Position numbers and translations under genes: made by a program
Assembly (NCBI GenBank): GCA_002344355.1
Contig: DDTN01000022.1
Span: 1-64,000, forward strand
DNA: 64,000 bases
Direction of reading: 5' to 3'
Origin: Proteobacteria bacterium UBA2363
GTDB taxonomy: Bacteria > Pseudomonadota > Gammaproteobacteria > Xanthomonadales > UBA2363
The notes under the pieces: model-generated
Told to the model about the DNA's origin: nothing
What the model saw: only the letters and a program-made list of their open reading frames with translations
Database searches by the model: none
Shown here: piece after piece, positions 18,657 to 28,147 of the stretch
How positions within the stretch are numbered: position 1 is the stretch's first letter
Layout: every line of letters starts with the position of its first letter

Positions 18657-18744
18657 GCGCCGACTGTAGTGGAAATCCCGTGGCGGACCGGCCCGGGCGG
18701 CGGCCGGCGACCCGACCGGCGCGCGCCGCTGCCAGCCGCCGCGG

Positions 18745-19899
18745 TCAGTCCGGGCAGCCGGGCAAGGCGAGGGCCGCTGCGATCGCCCGCCAGTCGAAGG
18801 CGACCATGCCCTGGTCGTCGTGGACGGCGTACAGGACGCCCTCCGGGAAAGCCCGGGTCGGCGCCTGCTGCAGCCAGATGCCGTCGGTGTTGGCGACCGT
18901 CGCGCCACGGAAGCTGCCCGCGTGCGCCTTGCCGACGCGCTCGAAGAGGTGGAACACCGTTCCCTCCTTGTCCTGCTCGGTGGTCAGCCACCAGCCCCCG
19001 GCATCGCCCGGGCAGGCGCGCAGGGCGATGCCCTCGGCCTGGGCGGCCAGCAGCCCGGCGCCGACGGTGCGGCCCGCGAAGCGACCGCCGAGGTCGTAGA
19101 CCTTGAACTCGTTGGCCCAGGACTCGTCCTCCTCGGCGATCAGCAGGCGGTCGTTGGCGGGGTCGCCGAAGATCGATTCGACCACGCGCAGCGCGCCCTG
19201 CTCGCCGACGTCCCCGAACGCGCCCTGGTGACGGGCCAGGATGCGGCCTTCGGCGAGCGACGCGTGGAAGCGGTGCACCCGGCGATCGAGCTCGGCCAGC
19301 GGCGGCACGCTGCCATCCTCGAGCTCGTAGGCATCGGTGACGTAGAGGTTCCAGCCGCCCCCGGCGGCGGGGTGCAGCCACAGGCCGTACGGCTTGCGCA
19401 GGACCTCGGCGCCGAAGTGCCCGAGCGGCTCGAGGCCCGGCAGGGCGAAGGCCTGCACCCGCCGGTTGTCGCGCTCCACCACCCACAGCAGGTCGTCGGC
19501 CACGAACACGCCGTTGGGACGGGCGAACTCGCCGGCCGCGCTGCCCTGCCGGCCGACGGTGCGGAGGGTGCGGCCGGTGTCGCCGTCGTAGACCAGCAGC
19601 CGGTGCGTCGACTTGGCCGTCGCGAACACCCAGGTGTCGCCTTCCGCGGTCGTCCAGGAGGCGACCGAATCGATGTTGTCCTCGGGCGTCATCGCGCTGA
19701 GGAACGACTCCGTCAGCCGCACCGGTCGGCCACGCGCTGGCGCCGGCGCGGCGTCGGCTTCGGACGCGGACGCCGCGTCGGGCGGTGCGGACGATGCTGC
19801 CGGCGCATCGGGCGAAGCCGGCGACGACGCGGGCTCGCCGCCGGTGCAGGCGGCGACGATGACGCATGCCAGCAGCGGGATCAGAACGCGGACATTCAT
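18745..19899 (-). CDS. phytase-like/NHL-type beta-propeller lipoprotein
   Basis: A 384-residue exported lipoprotein: signal with lipobox VAAC, lipidated Cys18, then an Ala/Ser/Pro linker to about residue 53. The rest reads as a beta-propeller. Segments such as WVFATAKSTHRLLVYDGDTG near the N-terminus and VHDDQGMVAFDWRAI near the C-terminus resemble beta-propeller phytases, but I cannot confirm the calcium and phosphate ligands. It is divergent from a TonB receptor/phosphatase pair across a spacer with a Pho-box-like site, which supports a role in releasing phosphate from organic phosphates at the cell surface. The ATG at 19899 is preceded by GGAG. Confidence 0.7.
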   Translation of the reverse strand: MNVRVLIPLLACVIVAACTGGEPASSPASPDAPAASSAPPDAASASEADAAPAPARGRPVRLTESFLSAMTPEDNIDSVASWTTAEGDTWVFATAKSTHRLLVYDGDTGRTLRTVGRQGSAAGEFARPNGVFVADDLLWVVERDNRRVQAFALPGLEPLGHFGAEVLRKPYGLWLHPAAGGGWNLYVTDAYELEDGSVPPLAELDRRVHRFHASLAEGRILARHQGAFGDVGEQGALRVVESIFGDPANDRLLIAEEDESWANEFKVYDLGGRFAGRTVGAGLLAAQAEGIALRACPGDAGGWWLTTEQDKEGTVFHLFERVGKAHAGSFRGATVANTDGIWLQQAPTRAFPEGVLYAVHDDQGMVAFDWRAIAAALALPGCPD

Positions 19900-20021
19900 G
19901 GCGAAGGCTCCAGGGTCCGGCCCTGCCGGTTCCGGGCTCCGGCGAGGATCGGGCGTGAGGGTGCGATCCGGGAAGCGGGCGAGCGTAGGGGATCGATGTT
20001 GCAGTTCGGTGAACCGACCGG

Positions 20022-20039
20022 CTGCCACGGGGATGTCAT
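20022..20039 (+). promoter_or_regulatory. Pho-box-like site
   Basis: CTGCCAC-GGGG-ATGTCAT matches the PhoB direct repeat CTGTCAT-N4-CTGTCAT at 11 of 14 positions with the correct spacing. It lies 82 bases before the TonB receptor start and 123 bases before the divergent phytase-like gene, so one site could serve both. Its location among three phosphate-related genes is the main reason to take it seriously. Confidence 0.45.
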
Positions 20040-20120
20040 GGCGCGGTAACGGCGGCCGGGCAGTCTCCGGGGCTTTGCGGCCGCCTGCTGCGGCCCGCCA
20101 TCAGCCCCCGGAGTCCCGCC

Positions 20121-22928
20121 ATGCGCCCGCATCCCGCCCTGCTCGCCGTCGCCATCGCCGCCGCCCTGGCCCCCCTGGACGGTGTCCTTGCCCAGCCCGA
20201 CCAAGCTGCCGGCAGTCCCGCCGAGGTCCGCGCCGAAGGCAGCGCCGGGCTGGTGTTCGGACATGTCCGCGAGGCGGTGCGCACGGTGGCGCTGCCCGGG
20301 GCGCGGGTCAGCATCGATGGCCGTTCGGCGGTGACCTCCTCGGACGGCAGCTTCCGGATCGCCGGCCTGGCGCCGGGCCGCTACACCCTGCGGGTGGACT
20401 TCCTAGGCTACGAGCCGGTGTCGGTGCCGGTCGAACTGGGCGCCGGCAGCGGCCTGCGCGTCGACGTCGCCCTGACCAGCACCATCGACGGCGCCACCAC
20501 CCTGGACCGGGTCGAGGTGCGCGCCACCCGCGACGCCCAGGCGCTGGCCCTGAACCAGCAGCGCTCGACCACCAACTACACCAGCGTGGTTTCCGCCGAC
20601 CTGCTCGGCCGCTTTCCCGATACCAACCTCGCCGAGGCCACCCAGCGCATCGCCGGCGTCTCGATCTCCCGCGACCAGGGCGAGGGGCGCTACGTCAACG
20701 TCCGCGGCGCGCCGCTGGAGTTCACCAGCGTCAGCGTCGACGGCGTCCAGCTGGCGGCACCGAATCCGGCCCAGCGTGCGGTCGAGCTGGACACCATTTC
20801 CGCGGACGTGATCTCGGCGCTGGAAGTGACCAAGGCGATCACCCCCGACATGGACGGCGACGCCATCGCCGGCCAGATCAACATCGTCACCCAGAGCGCC
20901 TTCGACCGCGACCGTCCGTTCATCCGCGGCTCGGTGGGTGCCGGCCGCTACGAGCTCGGCTCCGGCCGCAACGAGCGGGCCAACGTCACGGCTGGCGCGC
21001 GCCTGGGCGAGGCCGGCAACCTCGGCCTGCTGTTCGGCGCCTCCGGCAGCCGCGCCGGCCGCTTCACCGACAACGTGGAGACCGTCTTCTTCCGTGGCGA
21101 CAACGGCGAGTTCCTGCCCGAGGTCACCGAGATCAAGGACTACGAGGGCGAGCGCACCCGGCGCGGCTTCACCGGCCGCCTCGACGCCCGCATCGACGAG
21201 AACAACCTGCTGTACCTGATCGGCAACTGGTCGAGGTTCCGCGACCGCGAGTACCGCAACACCTTCACCCTGGAGTACGAGAACCACAGCGCGGACTCGG
21301 ACGAGACCGGCGGCCGGGTCGGTCGCGCCACCTTCGACAAGGAGCTGCGCGAGCGCATCCAGGAGCAGACCGTCTCCAGCCTGAACCTGGGCGGCGAACA
21401 CTACCTCGGCGACTGGGGCGTCAACTGGCAGGCGGCCTACAGCCGCGGCGAGCTCGAACTGCCGGCGCGCCAGCAGTACATCTTCCGCTCGACCCTGCGG
21501 CCGCCCCTGCGCTACGACTTCTCGAATCCGGACTTCCCCACCTGGACCCTGCTCAATCCCGACGGCAGCGTGCGCCAGGAGGGCATCAACCTGCCCGAGA
21601 ACCTGTACGCGTTCCGGCGCTACAACCAGCGCTTCGAGCAGGCCGAGGAGAACGAGCTCGGCCTGCGCCTGGACGCCAGCCGCGCCCAGCACTTCCTGGG
21701 CGACGAGGGCGAGCTGCGCATGGGCGTCCGCGCCCGGCTCCGCGACAAGGAGAGCAACGACGACCGCAACCGCAACTCGGCCGGCCCGGCCCCGGCCTAC
21801 GTCGACATGCTCTGCGACCGGGTCTCCAACAACTTCGGCCGCTTCGAGTTCGGCCGCGTCTTCTGCAACGACATCTTCGAGCGCTTCGGCCCGCAGGTGC
21901 GCAACCAGAACCTGCTGCCCCTGGTGGCCGATTCCATCGTCGGCGACTACCAGGCCGACGAGGACATCTACGCAGGCTACGTCCGCCTGGATGCGAGCTG
22001 GGACCGCCTGACCATGGTCACCGGCCTGCGCTACGAGCGCACCGAGACCTCGGGCAGCGCGGCGTTCTACGACGCCGATACCGACGAGACCTTCCCGCTG
22101 GACGTGTCACGCAACTACGTCAAGATCCTGCCCAGCGTCCACTTCCGCTACGCGTTCGATCCCGACACCCTGCTGCGCTGGTCCTACTCGACCGGCATCA
22201 GCCGGCCCAATTTCCCCAACGTCGTGCCGCGCCTGGTGATCAGCGACGACGACCGCAGCGCCGAGGCCGGCAACCCCGACCTCAAGGCCACCTATTCGCA
22301 GAACCTCGACCTCTCGATCGAGCGCTACATCCGTCCGCTCGGCCTGGTCTCGGCCGCGGTCTTCTACAAGCGCCTGGACGACCCGATCTTCGTGGTCAGC
22401 CGCGACATCGAGGGCGGCACCTTCGACGGCCTGCGCCTGACCCAGCCGGCCAACGGCAGCAGCGGGCGGATCCTCGGCGCCGAGCTGACCTGGCAGCAGA
22501 CCTTCGACTTCCTGCCCGGCATCTGGGATGGCCTGGGCGTGTACGCCAACTACACCTACGCCGACTCCAGCGCCGAGCTGCCGTTCGGCATCGGCAGCAC
22601 GGACCTGCCCGGGACCTCCAGGCACAACGCCAACCTGGCCGTGTTCTACGAGAAGTACGGGTTCAACGCCCGGCTGGCCTACAACTACCGCTCCAAGTAC
22701 ATCCAGGAGTTCGACGTCGGCGACAGCGAGCTCAATGTGTTCTGGGACGAGCGCTCGATCCTCGACTTCAGCACCAGCTACCAGCTGTCCGGCAACTGGC
22801 AGGTGTTCGGCGAAGTCAACAACATCACCGACAGCAAGCAGCGCCGCTTCCAGGGCCAGGCCAACCGGGTGCTGGAGCTGGAGCAGTTCGGCCGCTACTG
22901 GCTGGCCGGCGTCCGTTTCGAGTACTGA
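20121..22928 (+). CDS. TonB-dependent outer-membrane receptor with carboxypeptidase-like N-terminal domain
   Basis: Outer-membrane active transporter (935 aa): signal peptide (1-24), a carboxypeptidase-regulatory-like beta-sandwich (about 44-118), TonB-box-like LDRVEVRATR (128-137), plug (about 145-260 with RIAGVSISRDQGEGRYVNVRG) and a 22-strand barrel ending in the aromatic FEY. This architecture is common in Xanthomonadales and Caulobacter receptors for sugars and phosphorylated compounds. GGAG precedes the ATG. Its stop is two bases from the phosphatase start, so the two are one operon. Likely ligand is an organic phosphate or its breakdown product; inferred from neighbours only. Confidence 0.93.
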   Translation: MRPHPALLAVAIAAALAPLDGVLAQPDQAAGSPAEVRAEGSAGLVFGHVREAVRTVALPGARVSIDGRSAVTSSDGSFRIAGLAPGRYTLRVDFLGYEPVSVPVELGAGSGLRVDVALTSTIDGATTLDRVEVRATRDAQALALNQQRSTTNYTSVVSADLLGRFPDTNLAEATQRIAGVSISRDQGEGRYVNVRGAPLEFTSVSVDGVQLAAPNPAQRAVELDTISADVISALEVTKAITPDMDGDAIAGQINIVTQSAFDRDRPFIRGSVGAGRYELGSGRNERANVTAGARLGEAGNLGLLFGASGSRAGRFTDNVETVFFRGDNGEFLPEVTEIKDYEGERTRRGFTGRLDARIDENNLLYLIGNWSRFRDREYRNTFTLEYENHSADSDETGGRVGRATFDKELRERIQEQTVSSLNLGGEHYLGDWGVNWQAAYSRGELELPARQQYIFRSTLRPPLRYDFSNPDFPTWTLLNPDGSVRQEGINLPENLYAFRRYNQRFEQAEENELGLRLDASRAQHFLGDEGELRMGVRARLRDKESNDDRNRNSAGPAPAYVDMLCDRVSNNFGRFEFGRVFCNDIFERFGPQVRNQNLLPLVADSIVGDYQADEDIYAGYVRLDASWDRLTMVTGLRYERTETSGSAAFYDADTDETFPLDVSRNYVKILPSVHFRYAFDPDTLLRWSYSTGISRPNFPNVVPRLVISDDDRSAEAGNPDLKATYSQNLDLSIERYIRPLGLVSAAVFYKRLDDPIFVVSRDIEGGTFDGLRLTQPANGSSGRILGAELTWQQTFDFLPGIWDGLGVYANYTYADSSAELPFGIGSTDLPGTSRHNANLAVFYEKYGFNARLAYNYRSKYIQEFDVGDSELNVFWDERSILDFSTSYQLSGNWQVFGEVNNITDSKQRRFQGQANRVLELEQFGRYWLAGVRFEY

Positions 22929-22930
22929 CC

Positions 22931-24295
22931 GTGGCAGGCCGCCTGCGTCCGTCGCTGCTCCCGGTCCTGACGCTGCTGTTGGCGTCGGCTGCAGCGCCGG
23001 CGCTGGACCGCGAGGCGAACACCCTGGTGCCGCCGGGGCGCGCGGCGTACGTGGCAGGGGCGCTGCCGGACCGGATCATCCTGTTGGCCACCGACGATCC
23101 GGCCCGGTCGATGGCGGTGTCCTGGCGCGCCGAGGCCGGGGGCGACCCGGCCGGGCTGGTGCAGGTGGCGCCGGCCCTGGACGGCCCTGGCTTCGAGGCG
23201 GGGTCGCGCCAGGAGACCGCGCAAGCCCGGTCCTTGCCGGGTGCCGGAGCGACCGCCTGGCAGGCGCGCGTCGACGGCCTCAGGCCGGACACGCCCTATG
23301 TCTACCGGGTCGGCCGCCCGGGGGCGTGGAGCGAGTGGCTGCAGTTCCGGACCGCGGCCGGCCAGGCCGCCCCCTTCACCTTCGTGTACCTGGGCGACGC
23401 CCAGAACCGCGTCCGGTCCCAGGTCTCGCGGGTCATGCGCCAGGCGTTCCGTGCCGCGCCGGACGCGCGGCTCGTCGTCCATGCCGGCGACCTGGTCAAT
23501 GGCCGGCAGGGCAACCACGACGACGAATGGGCGGAATGGTTCCACGCCGGAGGCGCCAACCTGGCCGAGGTCCCGAACCTGGTGGCCGCCGGCAACCATG
23601 AGTACCTTAAGTCCGGCGACGGCGACGCCTACACCGGGCTGATGCCGCACTGGCCGGCGCAGTTCCCGGTGCCGGGCAACGGCGCCCCGGGACTGGAGAC
23701 GAGCACCTACTTCGTCGACCTGATGGGCGTCCGCTTCGTGGTCCTGGATTCCCTGGGCGCGCTGGAGCTCGGCAAGGCGCAGGTGCAGGCCGAGTGGCTC
23801 GGGCAGGTGCTGCAGGGCCACGGCGCGCGCTGGACGGTGGTCGTCCATCACCACCCGATGACCTCGGTCTCCCGGGGCCGCGACAATCCGCCGCTGCGCG
23901 CGCACTGGCAGCCGCTGTTCGAGCGTCACGGCGTCGACCTGGTGCTGCAGGGCCACGACCACGCCTACGGCCGCCACCGGATGCGCGGTGCCGGACCGGC
24001 CGGTGACGAGGGTCCGGTCTACGTGGTCTCGGTGGCGGGTCCCAAGCAGTACCTGACGAGCCCGGCGGCCCGGCGGCAGATGGCCCGCACCGGCGAGGAT
24101 CTCCAGCTCTACCAGGTGGTCGGGGTCGAGCACGACCGCCTGCGCTTCGAGGCGCGCACCGCGACGGGCCGGCTCTACGACGCCTTCGACCTGGTCCGGC
24201 GCCCCGAGGGCGGCAACGCGGTGGTCGAGTACCCCGACCGCGTCATCGCCGAGCGCCGCTGCGAGCGGCCGGAAGGGGCCCGCTGCCGCAACTGA
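22931..24295 (+). CDS. exported purple-acid-phosphatase-like metallophosphoesterase
   Basis: Secreted phosphatase of 454 residues. GTG start two bases after the receptor stop, signal peptide (about 1-25), an N-terminal fibronectin-III-like domain (about 45-142) as in purple acid phosphatases, then the calcineurin-type core. The metal-binding motifs are GDA (155-157), GDLVN (186-190), GNHE (221-224), HHHP (306-309) and GHDHAY (341-346), all intact. Translation is probably coupled to the TonB receptor. It would strip phosphate from organic esters outside the cytoplasm, with the receptor importing a product. Confidence 0.9.
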   Translation: MAGRLRPSLLPVLTLLLASAAAPALDREANTLVPPGRAAYVAGALPDRIILLATDDPARSMAVSWRAEAGGDPAGLVQVAPALDGPGFEAGSRQETAQARSLPGAGATAWQARVDGLRPDTPYVYRVGRPGAWSEWLQFRTAAGQAAPFTFVYLGDAQNRVRSQVSRVMRQAFRAAPDARLVVHAGDLVNGRQGNHDDEWAEWFHAGGANLAEVPNLVAAGNHEYLKSGDGDAYTGLMPHWPAQFPVPGNGAPGLETSTYFVDLMGVRFVVLDSLGALELGKAQVQAEWLGQVLQGHGARWTVVVHHHPMTSVSRGRDNPPLRAHWQPLFERHGVDLVLQGHDHAYGRHRMRGAGPAGDEGPVYVVSVAGPKQYLTSPAARRQMARTGEDLQLYQVVGVEHDRLRFEARTATGRLYDAFDLVRRPEGGNAVVEYPDRVIAERRCERPEGARCRN

Positions 24296-24473
24296 GCGGC
24301 GTCGGGGACGGCCCCGGTCGATCGCCCATCCGCGGCGGGACATCGCCTCGACCCGGCAGCCCTGTCCATCGGCAGGTACGCGACGCCGATCCGGTGCGCT
24401 CCCGGGGTCCCACCCGCCCCTGCAGGGCCGGTAGGACCGCGCCGGCCGGTCGGCGACGACCGCGCAAGCCATT

Positions 24474-24499
24474 GCCTGAAAAAGAAAAAAAGTTCAGGC
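24474..24499. repeat. inverted repeat around an A-tract
   Basis: GCCTGAA (24474-24480), twelve bases AAAGAAAAAAAG, TTCAGGC (24493-24499). It is the only A-rich run in this GC-rich region and lies 78 bases before the beta-helix gene. It could be an UP-element or operator; as RNA it would be a weak hairpin with an A-rich loop. Confidence 0.35.
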
Positions 24500-24577
24500 C
24501 AGGCAGGCGCAATGCGGCCGCCATGGTCGTCGCGGGCACCGATGCGGATGCTGGCCGCCCCTTCAAAGGAGCAGCCC

Positions 24578-25669
24578 ATGAACCTCGCATCTCCCCGCTT
24601 GCCTGCCGCCCTGCTCGCCGTGGCGCTGGCCGCGCTGGCGCCCGCCCGTGCCGAGGCGGCAATGTTCTGCGTCGCCACCGGCGGCCAGCTCCAGAACGCA
24701 CTGTCCATGGCCGAGGCCAATGGCGTCGATGACGAGATCCGGATCCGTAGCGGGACCCTGATGCGCGACATTCCCATGGCGAGCGGCTTCATGTTCCTCT
24801 ACTCGAGCAACCTCGCCCAGGACCTGGACATCAGCGGCGGCTGGAATGCCAACTGCACCCAGCGGACCCACGACCCCAGGCTGACCGTGCTGAGCGGCGC
24901 CGGCCTGGGCCAGGTGCTGGGCCTCGGGCACTACGGTGCCGGTGGTACGGGCACGATCCGGCTGCGCAACCTGAGCCTGCGCAACGGCAGGGGCACCAGC
25001 AGCGGTTACGGGACCGGGCTGCAGGTGACCGCCTGGGAGGGCGCCAATGGCGCCGCCGAGCTCGAGCACCTGCTGATCCAGCTCAACGACAACCACGCGC
25101 CGGTCTCCACCGGCCACGCACTGCGCCTGATGGATAGCTCCGGCGGGCGCCTGGACGTGACCCTGCGCAACGTCCAGGTCGACGGCAACCGCAACAGCGG
25201 CCTGATCGTCGACAGCGCCAACGCCACCAGCGTCTACCGGATCAGCCAGTCCACGGTGACCGCCAACCTCATCGTCAATCAGGGGTTCGCCGCGGTCGAG
25301 GTCTACGGACCGGGCTTCCTGTGGGTGGCCAACAACGTGTTCGCCGGCAACGGGGTGGCAACGGACCTTTCGATCGGCAACGCCCCCAGCCACCTGCGCA
25401 ACAACCATGTCGGCGGCATCGTCGGCTCGCCGGGCAGCAACCAGGGCATGACCAGCGGCGACCCCCGGCTGGTCGCCGACGGGGTGTGGTGGCGGCCGGG
25501 GGTGGGTTCGCCGCTGCGCGACACCGGCATTGCGACACCCAACGGCGGCACCGGCAGCCTGGACATCGCCGGCAACCCGCGCGTGCGCGGCCCGGCGGTC
25601 GATCGCGGCGCGTTCGAGGCCGCACCCGACCTCGACACGATCTGGCGCAACGGCTTCCAGGCCAATTGA
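24578..25669 (+). CDS. exported right-handed beta-helix protein with C-terminal GF motif
   Basis: A 363-residue secreted protein: signal peptide (about 1-27, ALAALAPARAEAA), a segment DLDISGGWNANCTQRTHDPRLTVL seen here as the entry to a parallel beta-helix, then repeating short strands with Asn ladders (VQVDGNRNSGLIV, STVTANLIVN, NVFAGNGVA) to about 330. The C-terminus DTIWRNGFQAN resembles the tails of two other exported proteins in this window. AAAGGAGC is the ribosome-binding site. Function unknown; such folds usually bind or cleave polysaccharide or mediate surface contacts. Confidence 0.8.
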   Translation: MNLASPRLPAALLAVALAALAPARAEAAMFCVATGGQLQNALSMAEANGVDDEIRIRSGTLMRDIPMASGFMFLYSSNLAQDLDISGGWNANCTQRTHDPRLTVLSGAGLGQVLGLGHYGAGGTGTIRLRNLSLRNGRGTSSGYGTGLQVTAWEGANGAAELEHLLIQLNDNHAPVSTGHALRLMDSSGGRLDVTLRNVQVDGNRNSGLIVDSANATSVYRISQSTVTANLIVNQGFAAVEVYGPGFLWVANNVFAGNGVATDLSIGNAPSHLRNNHVGGIVGSPGSNQGMTSGDPRLVADGVWWRPGVGSPLRDTGIATPNGGTGSLDIAGNPRVRGPAVDRGAFEAAPDLDTIWRNGFQAN

Positions 25670-25698
25670 CGACCGCGGCGATCGGCACAGCCTCGCGC

Positions 25699-25722
25699 CG
25701 CCTGTCCCGGCCGGGACAGGCG
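25699..25722. terminator. perfect palindrome between convergent genes
   Basis: CGCCTGTCCCGG followed at once by its exact complement CCGGGACAGGCG, centred in the 72-base gap between the ends of the beta-helix gene and parC. The position fits a bidirectional terminator, although no T-run follows in either direction. Confidence 0.55.
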
Positions 25723-25741
25723 CAGGGTCAGGCGCCTGGTC

Positions 25742-27976
25742 TCACAGGCTCTCGACCCGCTCCACCCGCTGGAAGCCGCGCGGCAGCACGCGGCCGCGCT
25801 GGGCGCGCTCGCCGCGGTAGTGGTCGAGGTCGGCGGGCTTGAAGCGCAGGTAGCGGTTGCCGGCCCAGACGATCAGCTCGCGGCCGGCGCCGACCACGGC
25901 GATGCCGACGACCTGCTCGCCGGCGCTCGCGGCCTTCTTCGGGATGTCGACCAGCTTGTTGCCCTTGCCCTTGTCCAGTTCGGGCAGCTCGGCGACCGGG
26001 AACACCAGCAGGTGGCCGGCGCTGGTGGCCACGCACAACAGGTCGGCGTCGGCGTCGATCACGGTGGCCGGCGCCAGCACCTGGGCACCGGCCGGCACGC
26101 TGAGCACCTGCTTGCCGGCCTTGTTGCGGCCGAGCAGGCTGGCCAGGGCGGTGACGAAGCCGTGGCCGGCGCTGGTCGCCAGCACCAGGCGCTGCTCGTC
26201 GGGTCCTGTGGCCAGCCCGCAGAAGCGGGCCCCCGCCGGCGGCGAGAAGCGGCCGGTCAGCGGCTCGCCGTTGCCGCGCGCCGAGGGCAGCGAGTGCACC
26301 GGCGCGGCATAGCTGCGGCCGGTGGAGTCCAGGAAGGCGACCTGCTGGTTGCTGCGGCCCGGGAGCGCCGCCAGCAGGCGGTCGCCCTCGCGGTAGCTGA
26401 GGTTGGCGGCGTCGACGTCATGGCCCTTGGCGGCGCGGATCCAGCCCTTCTCCGAGAGCACCACGGTCACCGGCTCCGAGGGCGCCAGCTCGGCCAGCGA
26501 CAGCGCCTGGGCGGCGCCGCGCTCGACCAGCGGCGAGCGCCGGGGATCGCCGTGCTCCTCGGCGTCCTGGGCCAGTTCGTCCTTGATCAGCTTGCGCAGC
26601 TTCGCGGCGCTGCCGAGGATGGCCTCGATGCGCTTGCGCTCGCGCTCCAGCTCCTCCTGCTCGCCGCGGATCTTCATCTCCTCCAGGCGCGCCAGGTGGC
26701 GCAGCTTGGTCTCCAGGATCGCCTCGGCCTGGTCGTCGCTGAGGCCGAAGCGCGCCATCAGCACCGGCTTGGGCTTGTCCTCGGTGCGGATGATGCGGAT
26801 CACCTCGTCGAGGTTGAGAAAGGCGATCAGCAGGCCGGCCAGCAGGTGCAGGCGCCGGCTGACCCGCTCCAGGCGGTGCTGCAGGCGGCGGCGCACGGTG
26901 TCCGTGCGGAACGCCAGCCATTCGGTCAGCAGGCCGCGCAGGTCCTTGACCTGCGGCCGGCCGTCCAGGCCGATGACGTTGAAGTTGACCCGGAAGCTCT
27001 TCTCCAGGTCGGTGGTCGCGAACAGGTGGTTCATCAGCTCGTCGGCGTCGACCCGGTTGCTGCGCGGGATCAGCACCAGGCGCACCGGGTTCTCGTGGTC
27101 GGACTCGTCGCGGACGTCCTCCAGCAGTGGCAGCTTCTTGGCGCGCATCTGCTGGGCGATCTGCTCGATGACCTTGGCCGGGCTGACCTGGTGGGGCAGG
27201 GCGGTCAGCACGATGTTGCCGTTCTCGCGCGCGTACACGGCGCGCGCGCGCACGCTGCCGGTGCCGGTCTCGTAAAGGCGGACCAGCTCCGCGGGCGGCG
27301 TGATGATCTCCGCCTCGGTCGGGAAGTCCGGGGCCGGGATGTGTTCGCACAGCTCGGCGACGCTGGCCTGCGGGTCGTCGAGCAGGCGGATGCAGGCGCT
27401 GGCGACCTCGCGCAGGTTGTGCGGCGGGATGTCGGTGGCCATGCCGACGGCGATGCCGGTGACGCCGTTGAGCAGCACGCCCGGCACCCGCGCCGGCAGG
27501 AACTTCGGCTCTTCCAGGGTGCCGTCGAAGTTGGGCTGCCAGTCGACCGTGCCCTGGCCCAGCTCCTGGATCAGCAGTTCGGTGAACGGCGTCAGGCGCG
27601 CCTCGGTGTAGCGCATCGCCGCGAACGACTTGGGATCGTCCGGGGAGCCGAAATTGCCCTGGCCGTCGACCAGCGGATAGCGGTAGGAGAACGGCTGCGC
27701 CATCAGCACCAGGGCCTCGTAGCAGGCCGAGTCGCCGTGCGGATGGAACTTGCCGATCACGTCGCCGACCGTGCGCGCCGCCTTCTTGGGCTTGGCGCCG
27801 GCCGACAGGCCGAGCTCGCTCATCGCGTAGATGATGCGCCGCTGCACCGGCTTGAGCCCGTCGCCGACGAACGGCAGGGCCCGGTCGAGCACCACGTACA
27901 TGGAATAGTCCAGGTAGGCGTTCTCGGCGTAGCGGCGCAGCGGGACGGGCTCGAAGCCCGGCATCTGGTCGGTCAT
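25742..27976 (-). CDS. parC: DNA topoisomerase IV subunit A
   Basis: ATP-dependent type II topoisomerase subunit that decatenates daughter chromosomes, partner of ParE. The 744 residues start MTDQMPGFEPVPLRRYAENAYLDYSMYV; a 15-codon longer frame exists but the family begins here. The catalytic tyrosine is Tyr123 in AAMRYTEARL. The quinolone-resistance region reads HPHGDSACYE with Ser83 and Glu87, the wild-type residues matching Ser80 and Glu84 of E. coli. The C-terminal part (about 500-744) forms the expected pinwheel of GXXXFFP-like blades. parE is not in the window. Confidence 0.97.
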   Translation of the reverse strand: MTDQMPGFEPVPLRRYAENAYLDYSMYVVLDRALPFVGDGLKPVQRRIIYAMSELGLSAGAKPKKAARTVGDVIGKFHPHGDSACYEALVLMAQPFSYRYPLVDGQGNFGSPDDPKSFAAMRYTEARLTPFTELLIQELGQGTVDWQPNFDGTLEEPKFLPARVPGVLLNGVTGIAVGMATDIPPHNLREVASACIRLLDDPQASVAELCEHIPAPDFPTEAEIITPPAELVRLYETGTGSVRARAVYARENGNIVLTALPHQVSPAKVIEQIAQQMRAKKLPLLEDVRDESDHENPVRLVLIPRSNRVDADELMNHLFATTDLEKSFRVNFNVIGLDGRPQVKDLRGLLTEWLAFRTDTVRRRLQHRLERVSRRLHLLAGLLIAFLNLDEVIRIIRTEDKPKPVLMARFGLSDDQAEAILETKLRHLARLEEMKIRGEQEELERERKRIEAILGSAAKLRKLIKDELAQDAEEHGDPRRSPLVERGAAQALSLAELAPSEPVTVVLSEKGWIRAAKGHDVDAANLSYREGDRLLAALPGRSNQQVAFLDSTGRSYAAPVHSLPSARGNGEPLTGRFSPPAGARFCGLATGPDEQRLVLATSAGHGFVTALASLLGRNKAGKQVLSVPAGAQVLAPATVIDADADLLCVATSAGHLLVFPVAELPELDKGKGNKLVDIPKKAASAGEQVVGIAVVGAGRELIVWAGNRYLRFKPADLDHYRGERAQRGRVLPRGFQRVERVESL

Positions 27977-28147
27977 GGGGCGGGTGCGGGGAGGCGGGAA
28001 CGGGTCGCGATTGTGCCGCATCGCCCGCGCCGCTGCCGATCCGCGCGGCGCCGGGCGGCATCGCGGGGTGGACGCATCAGCCGCGCTGCGGCGGCGAGGC
28101 CGTTGCGTTGCCGGCGGTGGCGGCCGCCGGCCTGCGCCGGGCGCCGG

